Below are positions 8,774 to 17,448 of a DNA stretch of 64,000 nucleotides, piece by piece; the first letter of the stretch is position 1, and each line of letters opens with the position of its first letter. The notes beneath the pieces were generated by a model. That model saw only the letters and a list, made by a program, of their open reading frames with translations, searched no databases and was not told the origin of the DNA. Source of the stretch: Nostoc sp. NIES-4103 (GTDB lineage Bacteria; Cyanobacteriota; Cyanobacteriia; Cyanobacteriales; Nostocaceae); assembly GCF_002368335.1 (NCBI RefSeq), contig NZ_AP018288.1, forward strand, positions 6,515,221 to 6,579,220. Direction: 5' to 3'. The position numbers and the translations under genes were made by a program.

Positions 8774-10063
8774 TTATACAGAAGATTTTGCATAGCTTGT
8801 GCCTTGCAACAAAAAGGCAACTAGTGGTGATGCCATGAGTGTAGTCACAATTGCCATAATTACCATGATAGTAAATAAAGTGGGAGTGATTATGCCTTGC
8901 TCTAGACCAATATTAAGGATAATTAATTCCATCAAACCGCGAGCATTCATGAGGGCACCAATGGTTGCTGATTCCCGCCAATTTTCCCCGGCAATTTTTG
9001 CGGCTAACATGCAAGCAATGCCTTTACCGAGAATAGCGATCGCTATGATTAATAGTGTAATTCCCCATAAAGCAGGTGTGTTGACTAGTCCAATTTGAGT
9101 GTTGAGTCCAGAGAAGACAAAGAATATTGGTAGTAAAAATGATGTGGTTAAATATTCTGTGCGATCGCGTATTTGATCTGCAAATTCGCCTCTTGGCATT
9201 GCTGTACCCAAAATAAACGCACCAAATACTGCATAGATGCCTACTGCGTCAGTAAACCAGGAACTAAACATTAAAACAATTAATACCAAAGTTAGAGTTT
9301 GGATGGTTACGCCACCATCACGTTTTGTCATGTGAGTAAAAATTGCTAGTGCTGGACGCCCAACAAAAATTGAAAATAGTACGTAGCCAATACCGCCACC
9401 AATGGCAAAGACGGCAATACTTGTGTTAGCTTTCAAACTTGCCAGTACAATAGCCAATAAACACCATGCAGTTGCATCATCTATGGAACCTGCTGCTAAT
9501 GCCAAAGTTCCAAAGCGAGTTTTGGCAATACCACGTTCGTATAGCATCCTGGCTAACATAGGAAATGCTGTAATTGACATGGAAGCACCTAAATACAAAG
9601 CTGCTGCCCAAGGAGTCACTCCTTGTTTAAAGAGTTCAGCTTTGCCATACAATAAAAAAGCGGCTGCTCCGCCTAAAATAAATGGTGCAAGTATTCCCGC
9701 CGCAGAAACTAAACCTGCACTTTTGACTCGCTGTTTAATCAAATTGGTATTAAACTCTAAGCCAATTAAAAACATATAAATTACTAACCCAATCTGACTG
9801 ATGGCAAAAAGAATTGACATTGATGGGTTAGGAATCTTTTCTCCTGTAGCTAGCAAAATTGGAGCTTTGGGAAAAAGCCATTGCTGTAAATCAGGGGTAA
9901 TTAAGCCAAATAATGATGGCCCTAACATTACACCAGCGATCATTTCGCAAACAACATCAGTTTGCCCAAGGTAGCGTCGCCCAACAATAGTTATTAATCG
10001 ACAGGCAACTAATATAATAGTTAATTGGAGCAATAGCTTCAGCACTAGCTCAAAATTTGACAT
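8774..10063 (-). CDS. CPA2-family cation:proton antiporter (core domain only)
   Basis: A 429-residue membrane protein, paralogous to the core of the gene at 6088-8274. It shares GVMLGPSLFGLITPDLQQWL, the AAGSIDDATAWCLLA helix and NARGLMELIILNIGLEQG, but stops after the last membrane helix and lacks the USP-like C-terminus. About 12 hydrophobic segments are visible. AGGAAA precedes the ATG. It is separated from the first antiporter by 500 bases, so it is probably expressed on its own. The pair may represent two exchangers with different regulation, one with and one without a nucleotide-binding-type tail (inference). Confidence 0.87.
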   Translation of the reverse strand: MSNFELVLKLLLQLTIILVACRLITIVGRRYLGQTDVVCEMIAGVMLGPSLFGLITPDLQQWLFPKAPILLATGEKIPNPSMSILFAISQIGLVIYMFLIGLEFNTNLIKQRVKSAGLVSAAGILAPFILGGAAAFLLYGKAELFKQGVTPWAAALYLGASMSITAFPMLARMLYERGIAKTRFGTLALAAGSIDDATAWCLLAIVLASLKANTSIAVFAIGGGIGYVLFSIFVGRPALAIFTHMTKRDGGVTIQTLTLVLIVLMFSSWFTDAVGIYAVFGAFILGTAMPRGEFADQIRDRTEYLTTSFLLPIFFVFSGLNTQIGLVNTPALWGITLLIIAIAILGKGIACMLAAKIAGENWRESATIGALMNARGLMELIILNIGLEQGIITPTLFTIMVIMAIVTTLMASPLVAFLLQGTSYAKSSV

Positions 10064-10250
10064 TGAAATTTCCTGATAATAGATGGCGAGAATGATTCAA
10101 ATAAATGTAGCAATCTTTAGTTGAGATGACAAAATAGTTATATAAATATAAACACCAAATATTACATCTGGTGGTTACAGAATCCCTCAACTATACAGTT
10201 AGTTTGCCCTGTTTTTTTCTCAATAAATAGCTACAACAGCACAATCACAT
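10064..10250. other. AT-rich upstream region of antiporter gene
   Basis: AT-rich DNA between the antiporter start and the long hairpin at 10251-10305. No gene is present. It presumably includes the antiporter promoter on the minus strand; none is clear enough to call. Confidence 0.4.
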
Positions 10251-10305
10251 ATTTCGTAAATGCACCATCTGTGGTGAAGCTTAGCTGATGGTACATTGAC
10301 GAAAT
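10251..10305. repeat. Long imperfect inverted repeat (19-base arms)
   Basis: Arms 10251-10269 and 10287-10305 pair at 17 of 19 positions around a 17-base loop. No T-run follows on the minus strand, so it is not a standard terminator for the upstream gene at 10382-10816. It lies about 190 bases upstream of the antiporter start and could be a regulatory stem, an mRNA stabiliser or a remnant foldback element. Confidence 0.7.
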
Positions 10306-10381
10306 ATAAACTTTATTATATTTTTTTAACTGTAATGAATAACTATGTTTGAATTTAATGATTAATCAATAATTGAAGGCA

Positions 10382-10816
10382 TTATAACCACTGTCCACCC
10401 CGAAAACGCCAACGGAGAAAAATAATCCGCATGAGACTTTGTGAGGCAATAAAAACTGCTAGCCAAACACAGCTGTAGTGTAGTAAAAAAGCTCCCAGTG
10501 ATAGTTCTTCTTTAGGCAGAGGTATTGGTAAGAAGCCAAAAAGTTTGACTCCGCAGTAGATAAAGAATAATTCCCAGATACCAGCCAAGAGTTGATAAAC
10601 TGCTGGCCAGTCCCTATCCCAGCGTAATTTTTGCAAATAATTATAAAGTAAATCCCAACCCAAACCAAAGATGGCAACATAGCCAAGTATCCAAAAATAA
10701 ACTGAATTAGCACCAGGCCCAATTAAGCCTGTTGCAAATGGTATAGATACTAATACACCGACAGTGGCTAGTAATAACAATCGAGTTTGCCAGCGACCAA
10801 ATAAAGTTGGAGTCAT
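10382..10816 (-). CDS. Conserved hypothetical multi-pass membrane protein
   Basis: About 144 residues with four hydrophobic segments: LLLLATVGVLVSIPFATGLI, VYFWILGYVAIFGLGWDLLY, a central LAGIWELFFIYCGVKLFGFL, and HYSCVWLAVFIASQSLMRII. It ends in a basic tail (FLRWRFRGGQW). I chose ATG 10816 (MTPTLFGRWQ). The three-residue longer reading begins with TTG and has no ribosome binding site. I do not recognise a characterised family, though the layout is typical of small conserved cyanobacterial inner-membrane proteins. It is on the same strand as the antiporters, but 300 bases and a large hairpin separate them. Confidence 0.6.
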   Translation of the reverse strand: MTPTLFGRWQTRLLLLATVGVLVSIPFATGLIGPGANSVYFWILGYVAIFGLGWDLLYNYLQKLRWDRDWPAVYQLLAGIWELFFIYCGVKLFGFLPIPLPKEELSLGAFLLHYSCVWLAVFIASQSLMRIIFLRWRFRGGQWL

Positions 10817-10825
10817 AAAGTGCAA

Positions 10826-11138
10826 AATAAATTAAATAATATAAATATTTTGTATTAATAAAATTGTGCCTATTTAGCCTAACTTTACGTTAGATGCTAG
10901 CATGATGTGTGAGGTGCTTTGATCATATTTTTGTAACAAACCATATTGATATATGCGCCTAACAACCCTACACTTAATTGATTTCTAGGCATTGCTGAAT
11001 CATAATATAAAATTACAAAATCACGCTTCTTTTTCTTTGTGTCTTTGCGTGAGACTAATTCATATTTTCACTCAGCAACGCCGATTTTTGCTATATTTTT
11101 GCTATGCCTATACCTAATGAGTATTAGCTAATCAATTT
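10826..11138. other. Intergenic region with a reverse copy of a dispersed repeat
   Basis: About 310 bases without a gene. At 11028-11053 the sequence CTTTTTCTTTGTGTCTTTGC followed by GTGAG is the reverse complement of the cyanobacterial CTCACGCAAAGACACAAAG-type repeat. It is related to the copies at 8440 and 26977. The rest is AT-rich and presumably holds the promoter of the membrane protein gene. Confidence 0.6.
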
Positions 11139-11861
11139 TTAGGATGTTTGCATTTGCAAATCAAATCTATTGTAGGCTGCCAGTGCTTGCCAATGGGTTA
11201 CATCCTCGAACAAAGCTTGATAGCCTAATGTGTTGGGATGAAGACCATCTTCGCTAAGGCGTTGGAGTAGCCAAGTTTCACCGCGTTCCATCCATTTCTC
11301 GAAAATATCTAGATAGGGAATTCGCCGTTTGAGGCAAGCAAGTCGAGTGGCTTCTTTGTAGCGGTACTGATCGCTATGATTGTAGTAGAAGCAGTCTAAA
11401 AATGGCATTTTAGACTCATCCACTGGCACCATGCCTATAAATAGTACTGGGCAAAGTTGCTGCGCCATATCTAGTAGAGAAGCTATTTCTGATTCAAATA
11501 CAGTAAAATCTGTATAATTTCGTCCATTGGGGCGAGCTAACCGGGCTGAATCATTTACTCCTACTGACAGAATGATCAAGTCAGGGACGCGATTTCGCAG
11601 TTCACCGCGATGGCGGAATTCTACCTCTAGTCTTTGTGCTACTTGTTGTGTGCGATCGCCTCGCACTCCCAAGTTATATAGTACATGTCCGGCACTATCA
11701 GGTAACATCCACCAACGCCGCAGTTGCTCAACCCAGCCTCCTTTGTCTGGATCGCCGAATCCATAGACTAAGCTATCTCCCAGTGCGACAATCTTCAAAG
11801 GCTGACATTGGTTTGGTGCTATAGACAGCTGCATTGAGGAAGAAAGCTCGATTGTTTGCAT
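11139..11861 (-). CDS. SGNH/GDSL-family hydrolase
   Basis: A 240-residue esterase or lipase of the SGNH superfamily. Block I is GDSLVYGFGD with catalytic Ser30, a block II glycine lies in NLGVRGD, block III is GVND (residues 101-104, Asn103), and block V is DGLHPN with catalytic Asp205 and His208. The complete S-G-N-H set implies an active enzyme acting on an ester or acyl substrate; the substrate cannot be told. There is no signal peptide (MQTIELSSSMQLSI), so it is probably cytoplasmic. It is monocistronic, with divergent and repeat-rich flanks. Confidence 0.88.
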   Translation of the reverse strand: MQTIELSSSMQLSIAPNQCQPLKIVALGDSLVYGFGDPDKGGWVEQLRRWWMLPDSAGHVLYNLGVRGDRTQQVAQRLEVEFRHRGELRNRVPDLIILSVGVNDSARLARPNGRNYTDFTVFESEIASLLDMAQQLCPVLFIGMVPVDESKMPFLDCFYYNHSDQYRYKEATRLACLKRRIPYLDIFEKWMERGETWLLQRLSEDGLHPNTLGYQALFEDVTHWQALAAYNRFDLQMQTS

Positions 11862-11998
11862 TTTAAAAAGAATATATTTTAAATTTTTACAATATTCTAT
11901 ACATTTCTATACCATTAACGGTTATCTTAGTAAATTCTGCAAGCAACAGGCTTTTCAATGGGCATATTTTACTTCAATAATATTTCAAATATGCCTAC

Positions 11999-12058
11999 AG
12001 GACTTACGCAAAACTACGGTCTGTAGGGGCAATTCATGAAATAGCCCTACGTAAGTCA
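11999..12058. mobile_element. Small foldback element with GGACTTACG ends
   Basis: GACTTACG (12001-12008) is mirrored by CGTAAGTC (12050-12057). An inner GTAGGG/CCCTAC stem lies at 12023-12050. The terminal AGGACTTACGC motif is shared with the larger element at 61477-61590, suggesting a common non-autonomous (MITE-like) origin. Confidence 0.6.
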
Positions 12059-12170
12059 AGGGTAATTTCACATAGGATTTATCTGAGTAGCCAACAAATG
12101 CCAAAAAATTTGATACCAAGATAATAGAAGGGTAAGATTTTTTTTATTGACAATCTTCTTTTGTTAGGCT

Positions 12171-13616
12171 ATGTCTTACCGCAAAATTGCTTTGTGTTTA
12201 CGTCCACTACTGACTTCTTGTATCTTGTGGGTAGCTATAACGCCCCCATCTTTCGCTTCTAGCTTTCAAGCAGCTGACAAGGTGTATCAAATAGCGGATA
12301 AACCCGTGGTTCTGCCGCCAATTCCTTCTGCAAATGATTCCTTAGTTCTGCCACCACTTCCTCCTGTCAATAATTCCTTAATTTGTCTACCTCCTAGCCT
12401 TCGTTCATTTAGCTTACCAAGTTTAGCCAAACTACAATTCATCTCTTCGCAAGCTGGCAATTTAGCTAAAATCGCAGTTGAGTATGCTGCATCTGGGCAA
12501 TATGACCAAGCTATCAAAACTGCCCAATCGATAAAAGATAAATATTTATTAGCCAATACACTCGTTAAAATAGCCAGTTTTCAACGTCAAACGCAACCAA
12601 AACAATCACTGCAACTGCTTTCTCAAGCTTTGGGTGTAGTTGCTGGCATAGAGGAAGATTACAGTCGTAATAACGTATTAAAGGCGATCGCTATTGAATA
12701 TGCAACAGCGGGTGAATTTAAATTAGCCCTTCAGACTGCCCAAGGAATTAAGGATAGAAGTCAAAAATATGACACTATCAGCAAAATCGCAATTCAGTAC
12801 GTAGCAAAAGGACGCCAAGACCAAGCCATCAGACTGATTCAAACTCTGCCAGATGAGTATAAAAGAAATGATGCTTTGATAAGCATAGCTGAATATTACG
12901 CAGATTTAAGCAAGTACGACCAAGCCTTACAAATCGTGGAAACTCTGAAATACGATTATGACAAGGCGGATGCTTTACATAAAATAGTTCGCCAAGCGCT
13001 CAAGGCGCGACAAGCTGCTCAAGTGGTTGGGTCTATTCAGGCAATTTCTGATGACTGTACTAAATCGGCAGTAGTAACTCTCCTCAGTAGGCATTATAAG
13101 GAACCTGACTTAGAAACAAATCAAGAAAAAGAAACTTTAGAGAGATTGTCTGTAGCATTTCAAATTGCTCAAAGCATCAAAGCTGAATCTCCGAAAACTG
13201 ATGCTTTGTCTAAAGTTGCCATTGGGTATGTTGATGCTGGACAGATTGATTTAGGCTGGAAATTGACCCAAACGCTTGTAGAAGGTTATTGGAAAAACCA
13301 AGCATTAGCTAAACTAGCTAACTATTATCTGGAAGCGAAACAGCCTGACCAAGCATTAACCTACGCTGAAATGATGAAAAATTCTGCTGAAAAAGCGGAT
13401 ATGCTCACCAATATAGCTGGTAGCTACGCCAAAGCAGGGCAAGCAGAAAAAGCTTCGAGGTTACTATCTCAAGCCTTAGAAATCACTAAAATGACGGCGG
13501 AATCTAACAACTCGTTTGTTATCCCACCTCTACCTAGCTTACCTTCTAGCCCACAAAAGATACCCAGTATTCCCCAGGTACGACCTCTTCCTCTACCGCG
13601 TGTAATGCCTCGCTAG
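12171..13616 (+). CDS. Secreted alpha-helical (TPR-like) repeat protein
   Basis: A 481-residue protein with a Sec signal peptide (basic MSYRKIALCLRP, hydrophobic core, cleavage near PSFASS). A Pro/Leu-rich stretch follows with two copies of VLPPLP-like motifs. From about residue 95 there are eight or more degenerate helical repeats of about 35 residues with the pattern IA..YA.AGQYDQAI..AQ.IKD, resembling TPR/SEL1-type solenoids. The C-terminal 45 residues are again Pro-rich (PSLPSSPQKIPSIPQVRPLP). It probably acts in the periplasm or cell envelope as a protein-interaction scaffold (inference). I do not recognise a named family. Confidence 0.65.
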   Translation: MSYRKIALCLRPLLTSCILWVAITPPSFASSFQAADKVYQIADKPVVLPPIPSANDSLVLPPLPPVNNSLICLPPSLRSFSLPSLAKLQFISSQAGNLAKIAVEYAASGQYDQAIKTAQSIKDKYLLANTLVKIASFQRQTQPKQSLQLLSQALGVVAGIEEDYSRNNVLKAIAIEYATAGEFKLALQTAQGIKDRSQKYDTISKIAIQYVAKGRQDQAIRLIQTLPDEYKRNDALISIAEYYADLSKYDQALQIVETLKYDYDKADALHKIVRQALKARQAAQVVGSIQAISDDCTKSAVVTLLSRHYKEPDLETNQEKETLERLSVAFQIAQSIKAESPKTDALSKVAIGYVDAGQIDLGWKLTQTLVEGYWKNQALAKLANYYLEAKQPDQALTYAEMMKNSAEKADMLTNIAGSYAKAGQAEKASRLLSQALEITKMTAESNNSFVIPPLPSLPSSPQKIPSIPQVRPLPLPRVMPR

Positions 13617-13623
13617 TGGAAGT

Positions 13624-13722
13624 AAGCAGGGGAGATGGGGAGATGGGGAGATGGGGAGATGGGGGCAAATAACTAATATAATGCTCAATTCCCAATTCCC
13701 AATTCCCAATTCCCAATTCCTA
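13624..13722. repeat. GGGGAGAT octamer and AATTCCC heptamer arrays
   Basis: At 13630-13663 GGGGAGAT is repeated about four times. At 13685-13721 CCCAATT is repeated about five times. Together they fill the convergent gap between the repeat protein and the FHA oxidoreductase. Confidence 0.9.
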
Positions 13723-15678
13723 CTAAGGCGACTGATTGAATACCCACTTCAACCATTGCCCAAAGGAACTTACAACATTCAAACGTTGGACTCCTGGCGC
13801 ACGGGTGGCGGCGAGTCCATCAACGGCGACTAGTGCAGAGTACTGTAAGCCGAGGAAACTATCAACTGCTGCATGGGGGCCACCGAGGGTAGTGGCACCA
13901 GCGGCATACATTTGACCTCTGGCAGTACGCATTTCTACTAACTCAAAATTGTTTGCCACAACTAACCGCCCTAAGCCATTGAGAGGTAAGTTGTAATGTT
14001 TTACCAAATCGTTCAACAAGGGACTGGCTTCCACTTTGGCATCTAGTCCGGTGGCATCAACAATAAAGTCAGCTGCCAAATTCATTTCCCCAAAACCTTT
14101 TTCTTGGATATGGGTAATAGTGCGGTTTTGGGCATCCCTTTCCACACTCACTACTTGCCCGAAAGTAATTTGATACCAGCCTTCCCTTAAACCTTGTTCA
14201 GTAATGTGCTGCCAGTCGAGGCGGTCAGCGGTGGTGGTGCCGCCCCAGTCTGTTAATAACCGCTTGCGTTCGTCAGGACTAGCTTTTTCTAGCATTTCGC
14301 GCAGTTCACCACCCCAACAGGCTTTCGGCCAGTTGAAGGGTTGAAATTCATAATGATTTTTGACTAAACGTGTGGCATATTGAAATTTATTGCCTTGGGG
14401 TTTGGGCGATCGCATTAAATGCAAAACTGTAATATTGCGATTTTGCTTTCTAGCTTCATAAATGCGTTGAATTATCCGCGAAGCAACAATTCCCCGCCCC
14501 CGAATCAACACGGTACCACCTTGCCGTTCTAATTGCTGATAAACATGGTCGTGGGCTTCATAGGCATTTACCACAGACTTAAAATCTTGATATTTTTCTC
14601 TGTAAGCTTGCAAATCTGGAAGAAACTGAATTGCTGGATAACCAGTAGCTAAATGTAAATAACGACTAACTAAAAAAGCATGATTTCCCGGGCCGCGAGA
14701 ATAAGCTACACAATATCTGCCATCGTCTGTTTTGCGAATTGCCCTGACTCGCCCATAGCGATAAATTTGATTCCAACCAATACGCTTAACTTCCCGGTCT
14801 ATGGAATCGAAGACATTACCGGAACGGGGGGTATAAGTTTCGGCAAAGGTTGGTTCAGCAAATACTTGCCACAAGTACTTCGCTGCTGATTTGATTTGAC
14901 CTTTGGTGAAGTCGTGCCAAGCTTCTCGTAAGGCATAACTAGGCCAGCCCCAAATATTATCAGGGCAAGAGTCAGAATTAGATCGCAGTCTTTCATGTAA
15001 AGGAATTTGTGAATTTTGGCACAAACGCCTATAACGTGCATATGGTTCTGCTTCTAATCCTAAAGCCACAATCTTGTCAGCACGCACACCACTAAGCCGC
15101 AGCAAATCAACCCAAACAAAGCTACCTAATCCTGCCCCAATGGCAAGATAATCAGATTCGTCCACAGACAAGCCTGTGGCGTGAAGTGCTTGTACATCTA
15201 CTTTTTGGGCTTGAAATATTGGCGGTGGAAAATTGCTAGTTGTAGGTGCTACAGGCGGGGCTGGCGGGATGTTGGGGTCTGGGATATCGGTATTCGGGTT
15301 AAACCGAATCATGGAAGGCGGGCTGGTAATTTGCGTAGTTGCACTGATACCAAATGTCACCGTAATCATATACGGCCCAATTTGCAACGTATCCCCATTA
15401 GCTAGAACACTGCGCGTCTGCCGTTGACCGTTGACAGATACACCGTTCACGCTCCCCTGGTCAATCACTACTAGTTGGTTTTGTTCCAGGTTAATGAGGG
15501 CATGATAGCGAGAAACTTCGCTGCTGTTCAGCAGTATCCTAGAGACACGCTGTCCTCCATATTCAGCAGGTAAGCGGGCGAACTCTCGACCAAAAGCTAT
15601 GGGCACACTCAACTTTGGTTCTCGCCGTTCTCCCGTCGCCGGATCATCCCAACTTAATTGAATTTGTAAGCTAGTCAT
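13723..15678 (-). CDS. FHA domain fused to FAD/NAD(P)-binding oxidoreductase
   Basis: A 651-residue fusion. Residues about 22-108 form an FHA phosphothreonine-binding domain with GREFAR, SRYHALINLEQNQLVVID and GSVNGVSVNGQ. Residues 120-155 are a Pro-rich linker. From residue 178 onward there is a Rossmann-type dinucleotide fold starting AIGAGLGSFVWVDLLR, with a later VDATGLDAKV motif typical of flavin monooxygenase or ornithine-oxygenase-like proteins. The enzyme's substrate is unknown. The FHA domain implies recruitment to a Ser/Thr-kinase substrate or self-phosphorylated partner (inference). The next gene upstream on the same strand also encodes an FHA domain, supporting a shared signalling context. 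Confidence 0.78.
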   Translation of the reverse strand: MTSLQIQLSWDDPATGERREPKLSVPIAFGREFARLPAEYGGQRVSRILLNSSEVSRYHALINLEQNQLVVIDQGSVNGVSVNGQRQTRSVLANGDTLQIGPYMITVTFGISATTQITSPPSMIRFNPNTDIPDPNIPPAPPVAPTTSNFPPPIFQAQKVDVQALHATGLSVDESDYLAIGAGLGSFVWVDLLRLSGVRADKIVALGLEAEPYARYRRLCQNSQIPLHERLRSNSDSCPDNIWGWPSYALREAWHDFTKGQIKSAAKYLWQVFAEPTFAETYTPRSGNVFDSIDREVKRIGWNQIYRYGRVRAIRKTDDGRYCVAYSRGPGNHAFLVSRYLHLATGYPAIQFLPDLQAYREKYQDFKSVVNAYEAHDHVYQQLERQGGTVLIRGRGIVASRIIQRIYEARKQNRNITVLHLMRSPKPQGNKFQYATRLVKNHYEFQPFNWPKACWGGELREMLEKASPDERKRLLTDWGGTTTADRLDWQHITEQGLREGWYQITFGQVVSVERDAQNRTITHIQEKGFGEMNLAADFIVDATGLDAKVEASPLLNDLVKHYNLPLNGLGRLVVANNFELVEMRTARGQMYAAGATTLGGPHAAVDSFLGLQYSALVAVDGLAATRAPGVQRLNVVSSFGQWLKWVFNQSP

Positions 15679-15878
15679 TGGTCAGTTGTCAGTTGTCAGT
15701 TGTAAGAAGTTAGGAGTTATGAGTTATGAGTTAGGAGTTAGGAGTTAGGATTTAGGAGTTATTTCTCCCCTATCCCCCTCATCCCCCCCATCTCCCCCTG
15801 CTCCCCTGCTCCCCATCCCCCTCATCTCCCTCATCTACCTCATCCCCCTCATCCCCCTCTCCCCTACTCCCCATCCCC
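15679..15878. repeat. Dense mixed short tandem repeats between two FHA genes
   Basis: The 200-base gap consists of CAGTTGT units, GTTAGGA/GTTATGA heptamers, and a long C-rich tract of CCCCCTCAT and CCCCTGCT units. No coding or regulatory signal is discernible inside it. It separates two minus-strand FHA genes that are probably co-transcribed. Confidence 0.9.
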
Positions 15879-16463
15879 CTAACTACTGGGTGCAACTAAA
15901 ACACTGACTGCGGCAGCTAAAGATGTGCCACACCAAGGACAGCCAATTTGCAGATTTGCAGGCGGAGAAATTCTATGACATTTAGGACACTCTAAGCCAT
16001 AGACCCCTTGTGGTGGTGCTGGTGGATGGTGGTGATGTCTCAGATTTAGCTGTGGCTGTTGTGGCGGTGTTGATGGATAAGGATTTGATATTGCTGGCTG
16101 GGGTGGTGCCAAAATTGTTGCAGGTATACTGTTAATTGCAATGGCAATAACTTGGAGTTGCATTTGACCTAAATAGATCACACTGCCTTGTTTTAAAGGC
16201 TTTTCACCTTGGACTAGTTGCTGTCCATCTACGAGAGGGGGATTTTGCGATCGCAGATTTCTAATCAAAAACTGCTGCTGCTGGCTATGAAAAAAGATTT
16301 CAACGTGTAAACCTGATACAGTCGGGTTACTCATAACAATGTCGCACCGCAGTGGATCGCGACCGATGCGAACTGTACCAGGATTTTTGCTTGGCTGTTG
16401 TTCGTAAATATTCTGAGTTTTATTTTGACCTGCATCGTGCCACTGTAAAGTTAGTGCGTTCAT
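15879..16463 (-). CDS. FHA domain protein with C-terminal zinc ribbon
   Basis: A 194-residue protein. The FHA domain spans residues about 30-108 (IGRDPLRCDIVMS, NPTVSGLHVEIFFH, LVDGQQL). A Pro- and His-rich linker (LRHHHHPPAPPQ) follows. The C-terminus has CPKC (159-162) and CPWCG (175-179), a CxxC-x12-CxxC zinc ribbon. Such proteins bind phosphothreonine peptides; the ribbon may aid partner or nucleic-acid binding. It lies upstream of the FHA-oxidoreductase on the same strand, and the two FHA domains may read the same kinase output (inference). Confidence 0.8.
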   Translation of the reverse strand: MNALTLQWHDAGQNKTQNIYEQQPSKNPGTVRIGRDPLRCDIVMSNPTVSGLHVEIFFHSQQQQFLIRNLRSQNPPLVDGQQLVQGEKPLKQGSVIYLGQMQLQVIAIAINSIPATILAPPQPAISNPYPSTPPQQPQLNLRHHHHPPAPPQGVYGLECPKCHRISPPANLQIGCPWCGTSLAAAVSVLVAPSS

Positions 16464-16754
16464 TGTTCTAACTTGGGTAACTCGTATTTAGCTACTTCAA
16501 CTCCTTTCTGTGCGATTCCTAACACGATTGAGTGTGGGCAAGCAAGTATTTAGAACAAACTTCAACAAAACAATAGACTTCTTGCAAAGTTAAGCAGCAT
16601 GTTAAGAGGTAAAGGGAAAAATACTCAAAACCCTTTCCCTTTTCTCCTTATAAGCAACTACATATAGCAAAGTGCGCTCGTGCTAAGTGGAAACCCAGTT
16701 GCTCTCAACCTGTTAACAATTAATATTTTCCTAAAACATCTGGCTACGGATATA

Positions 16755-16839
16755 TTTTTGCAAGGGACTCCATGAGCGACGCTCACAATAAACTATGAAA
16801 ATTTCTTGTCCCCACTCCCTATTTTCCAGGCAGGTATAA
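16755..16839. repeat. Dispersed GCAAGRGACTCCATGAG repeat, copy 1
   Basis: This block runs from TTTTTGCAAGGGACTCCATG to GGCAGGTATAA and is about 85 bases long. It matches 45330-45437 closely, including ACTCCATGAG, TATGAAAATYTCTTGTCCCC and CAAGGCAGGTATAA-type ends. The second copy carries extra CTCCCTA units. Confidence 0.85.
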
Positions 16840-17183
16840 TATCGAGTGTCTTGTTGTATCTACCTACTCTTGTATGGCAGTCGAAGCATAGTTGAGGACA
16901 GTGGTGTGGGTATTACTGACTGATTGTCACTTTCAGTTAACAGGTATCTTTGTAGTGTCAATTAACAAGTTTAAGCTAGCTATTTTATGTATTAATACTG
17001 TTTATAACCATTATTCTCCAGTAAAAACCTTCACTAAATTCTAAAGCTTTCATTAAAATGTTTTAAAACGTTAACATCAGGCTGTAAGTTATCTATCAAA
17101 TAAGCTGTTGAGCGATCGCAAATAAGCTTATATTTACAGCCTATAGTTTTGAGGTTAAGTATAAAAAGCATTCTTCGTCCTTT

Positions 17184-17227
17184 GTTAGCAGAGCTACCCT
17201 AGCTCTCGCCAAGGTCATCTAGCTAAC
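17184..17227. repeat. Nested inverted repeat
   Basis: GTTAGC (17184-17189) pairs with GCTAAC (17222-17227), and the adjacent AGAGCT (17190-17195) pairs with AGCTCT (17201-17206) around ACCCT. No T-run follows. It may be part of the GH18 gene's 5' region or a fossil foldback. Confidence 0.5.
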
Positions 17228-17448
17228 TTTGCCTCAAACAGAAGGCACGTATAGGAATCCTATTTGATTTTTGAAAAAATCCAGTACATTTCTACTCCCT
17301 TGTTCTTGTTCCCTGTTAGAGTTCTCTGCCTATTGCGCTTGCGCTGCGCTTCGCGCACTACGCAAGTAAGTTCAGAAATCAAAGCGGACTGCTATATCTG
17401 ACCGTAGACACTGTAAAGCCCTACTATTTCAGTTACAAGAGGTAAAAA

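Larger units (their letters stand above)
16464..17448. other. Large non-coding region upstream of the GH18 gene
   Basis: Nearly 1 kb without a credible gene. It contains a dispersed repeat at 16755-16839, a nested stem-loop at 17184-17227, and a GC-rich TTGCGCTTGCGCTGCGC tract at 17335-17365. It also contains the ribosome binding site AAGAGGT just before the GH18 start at 17449. Promoters were not identifiable with confidence. Confidence 0.5.

Noticed and set aside
12147..12176. TTGACA-17-TATGTC promoter before the repeat protein at 12171
   Set aside because: The -10 box would overlap the start codon, which would place transcription inside the signal-peptide coding region.
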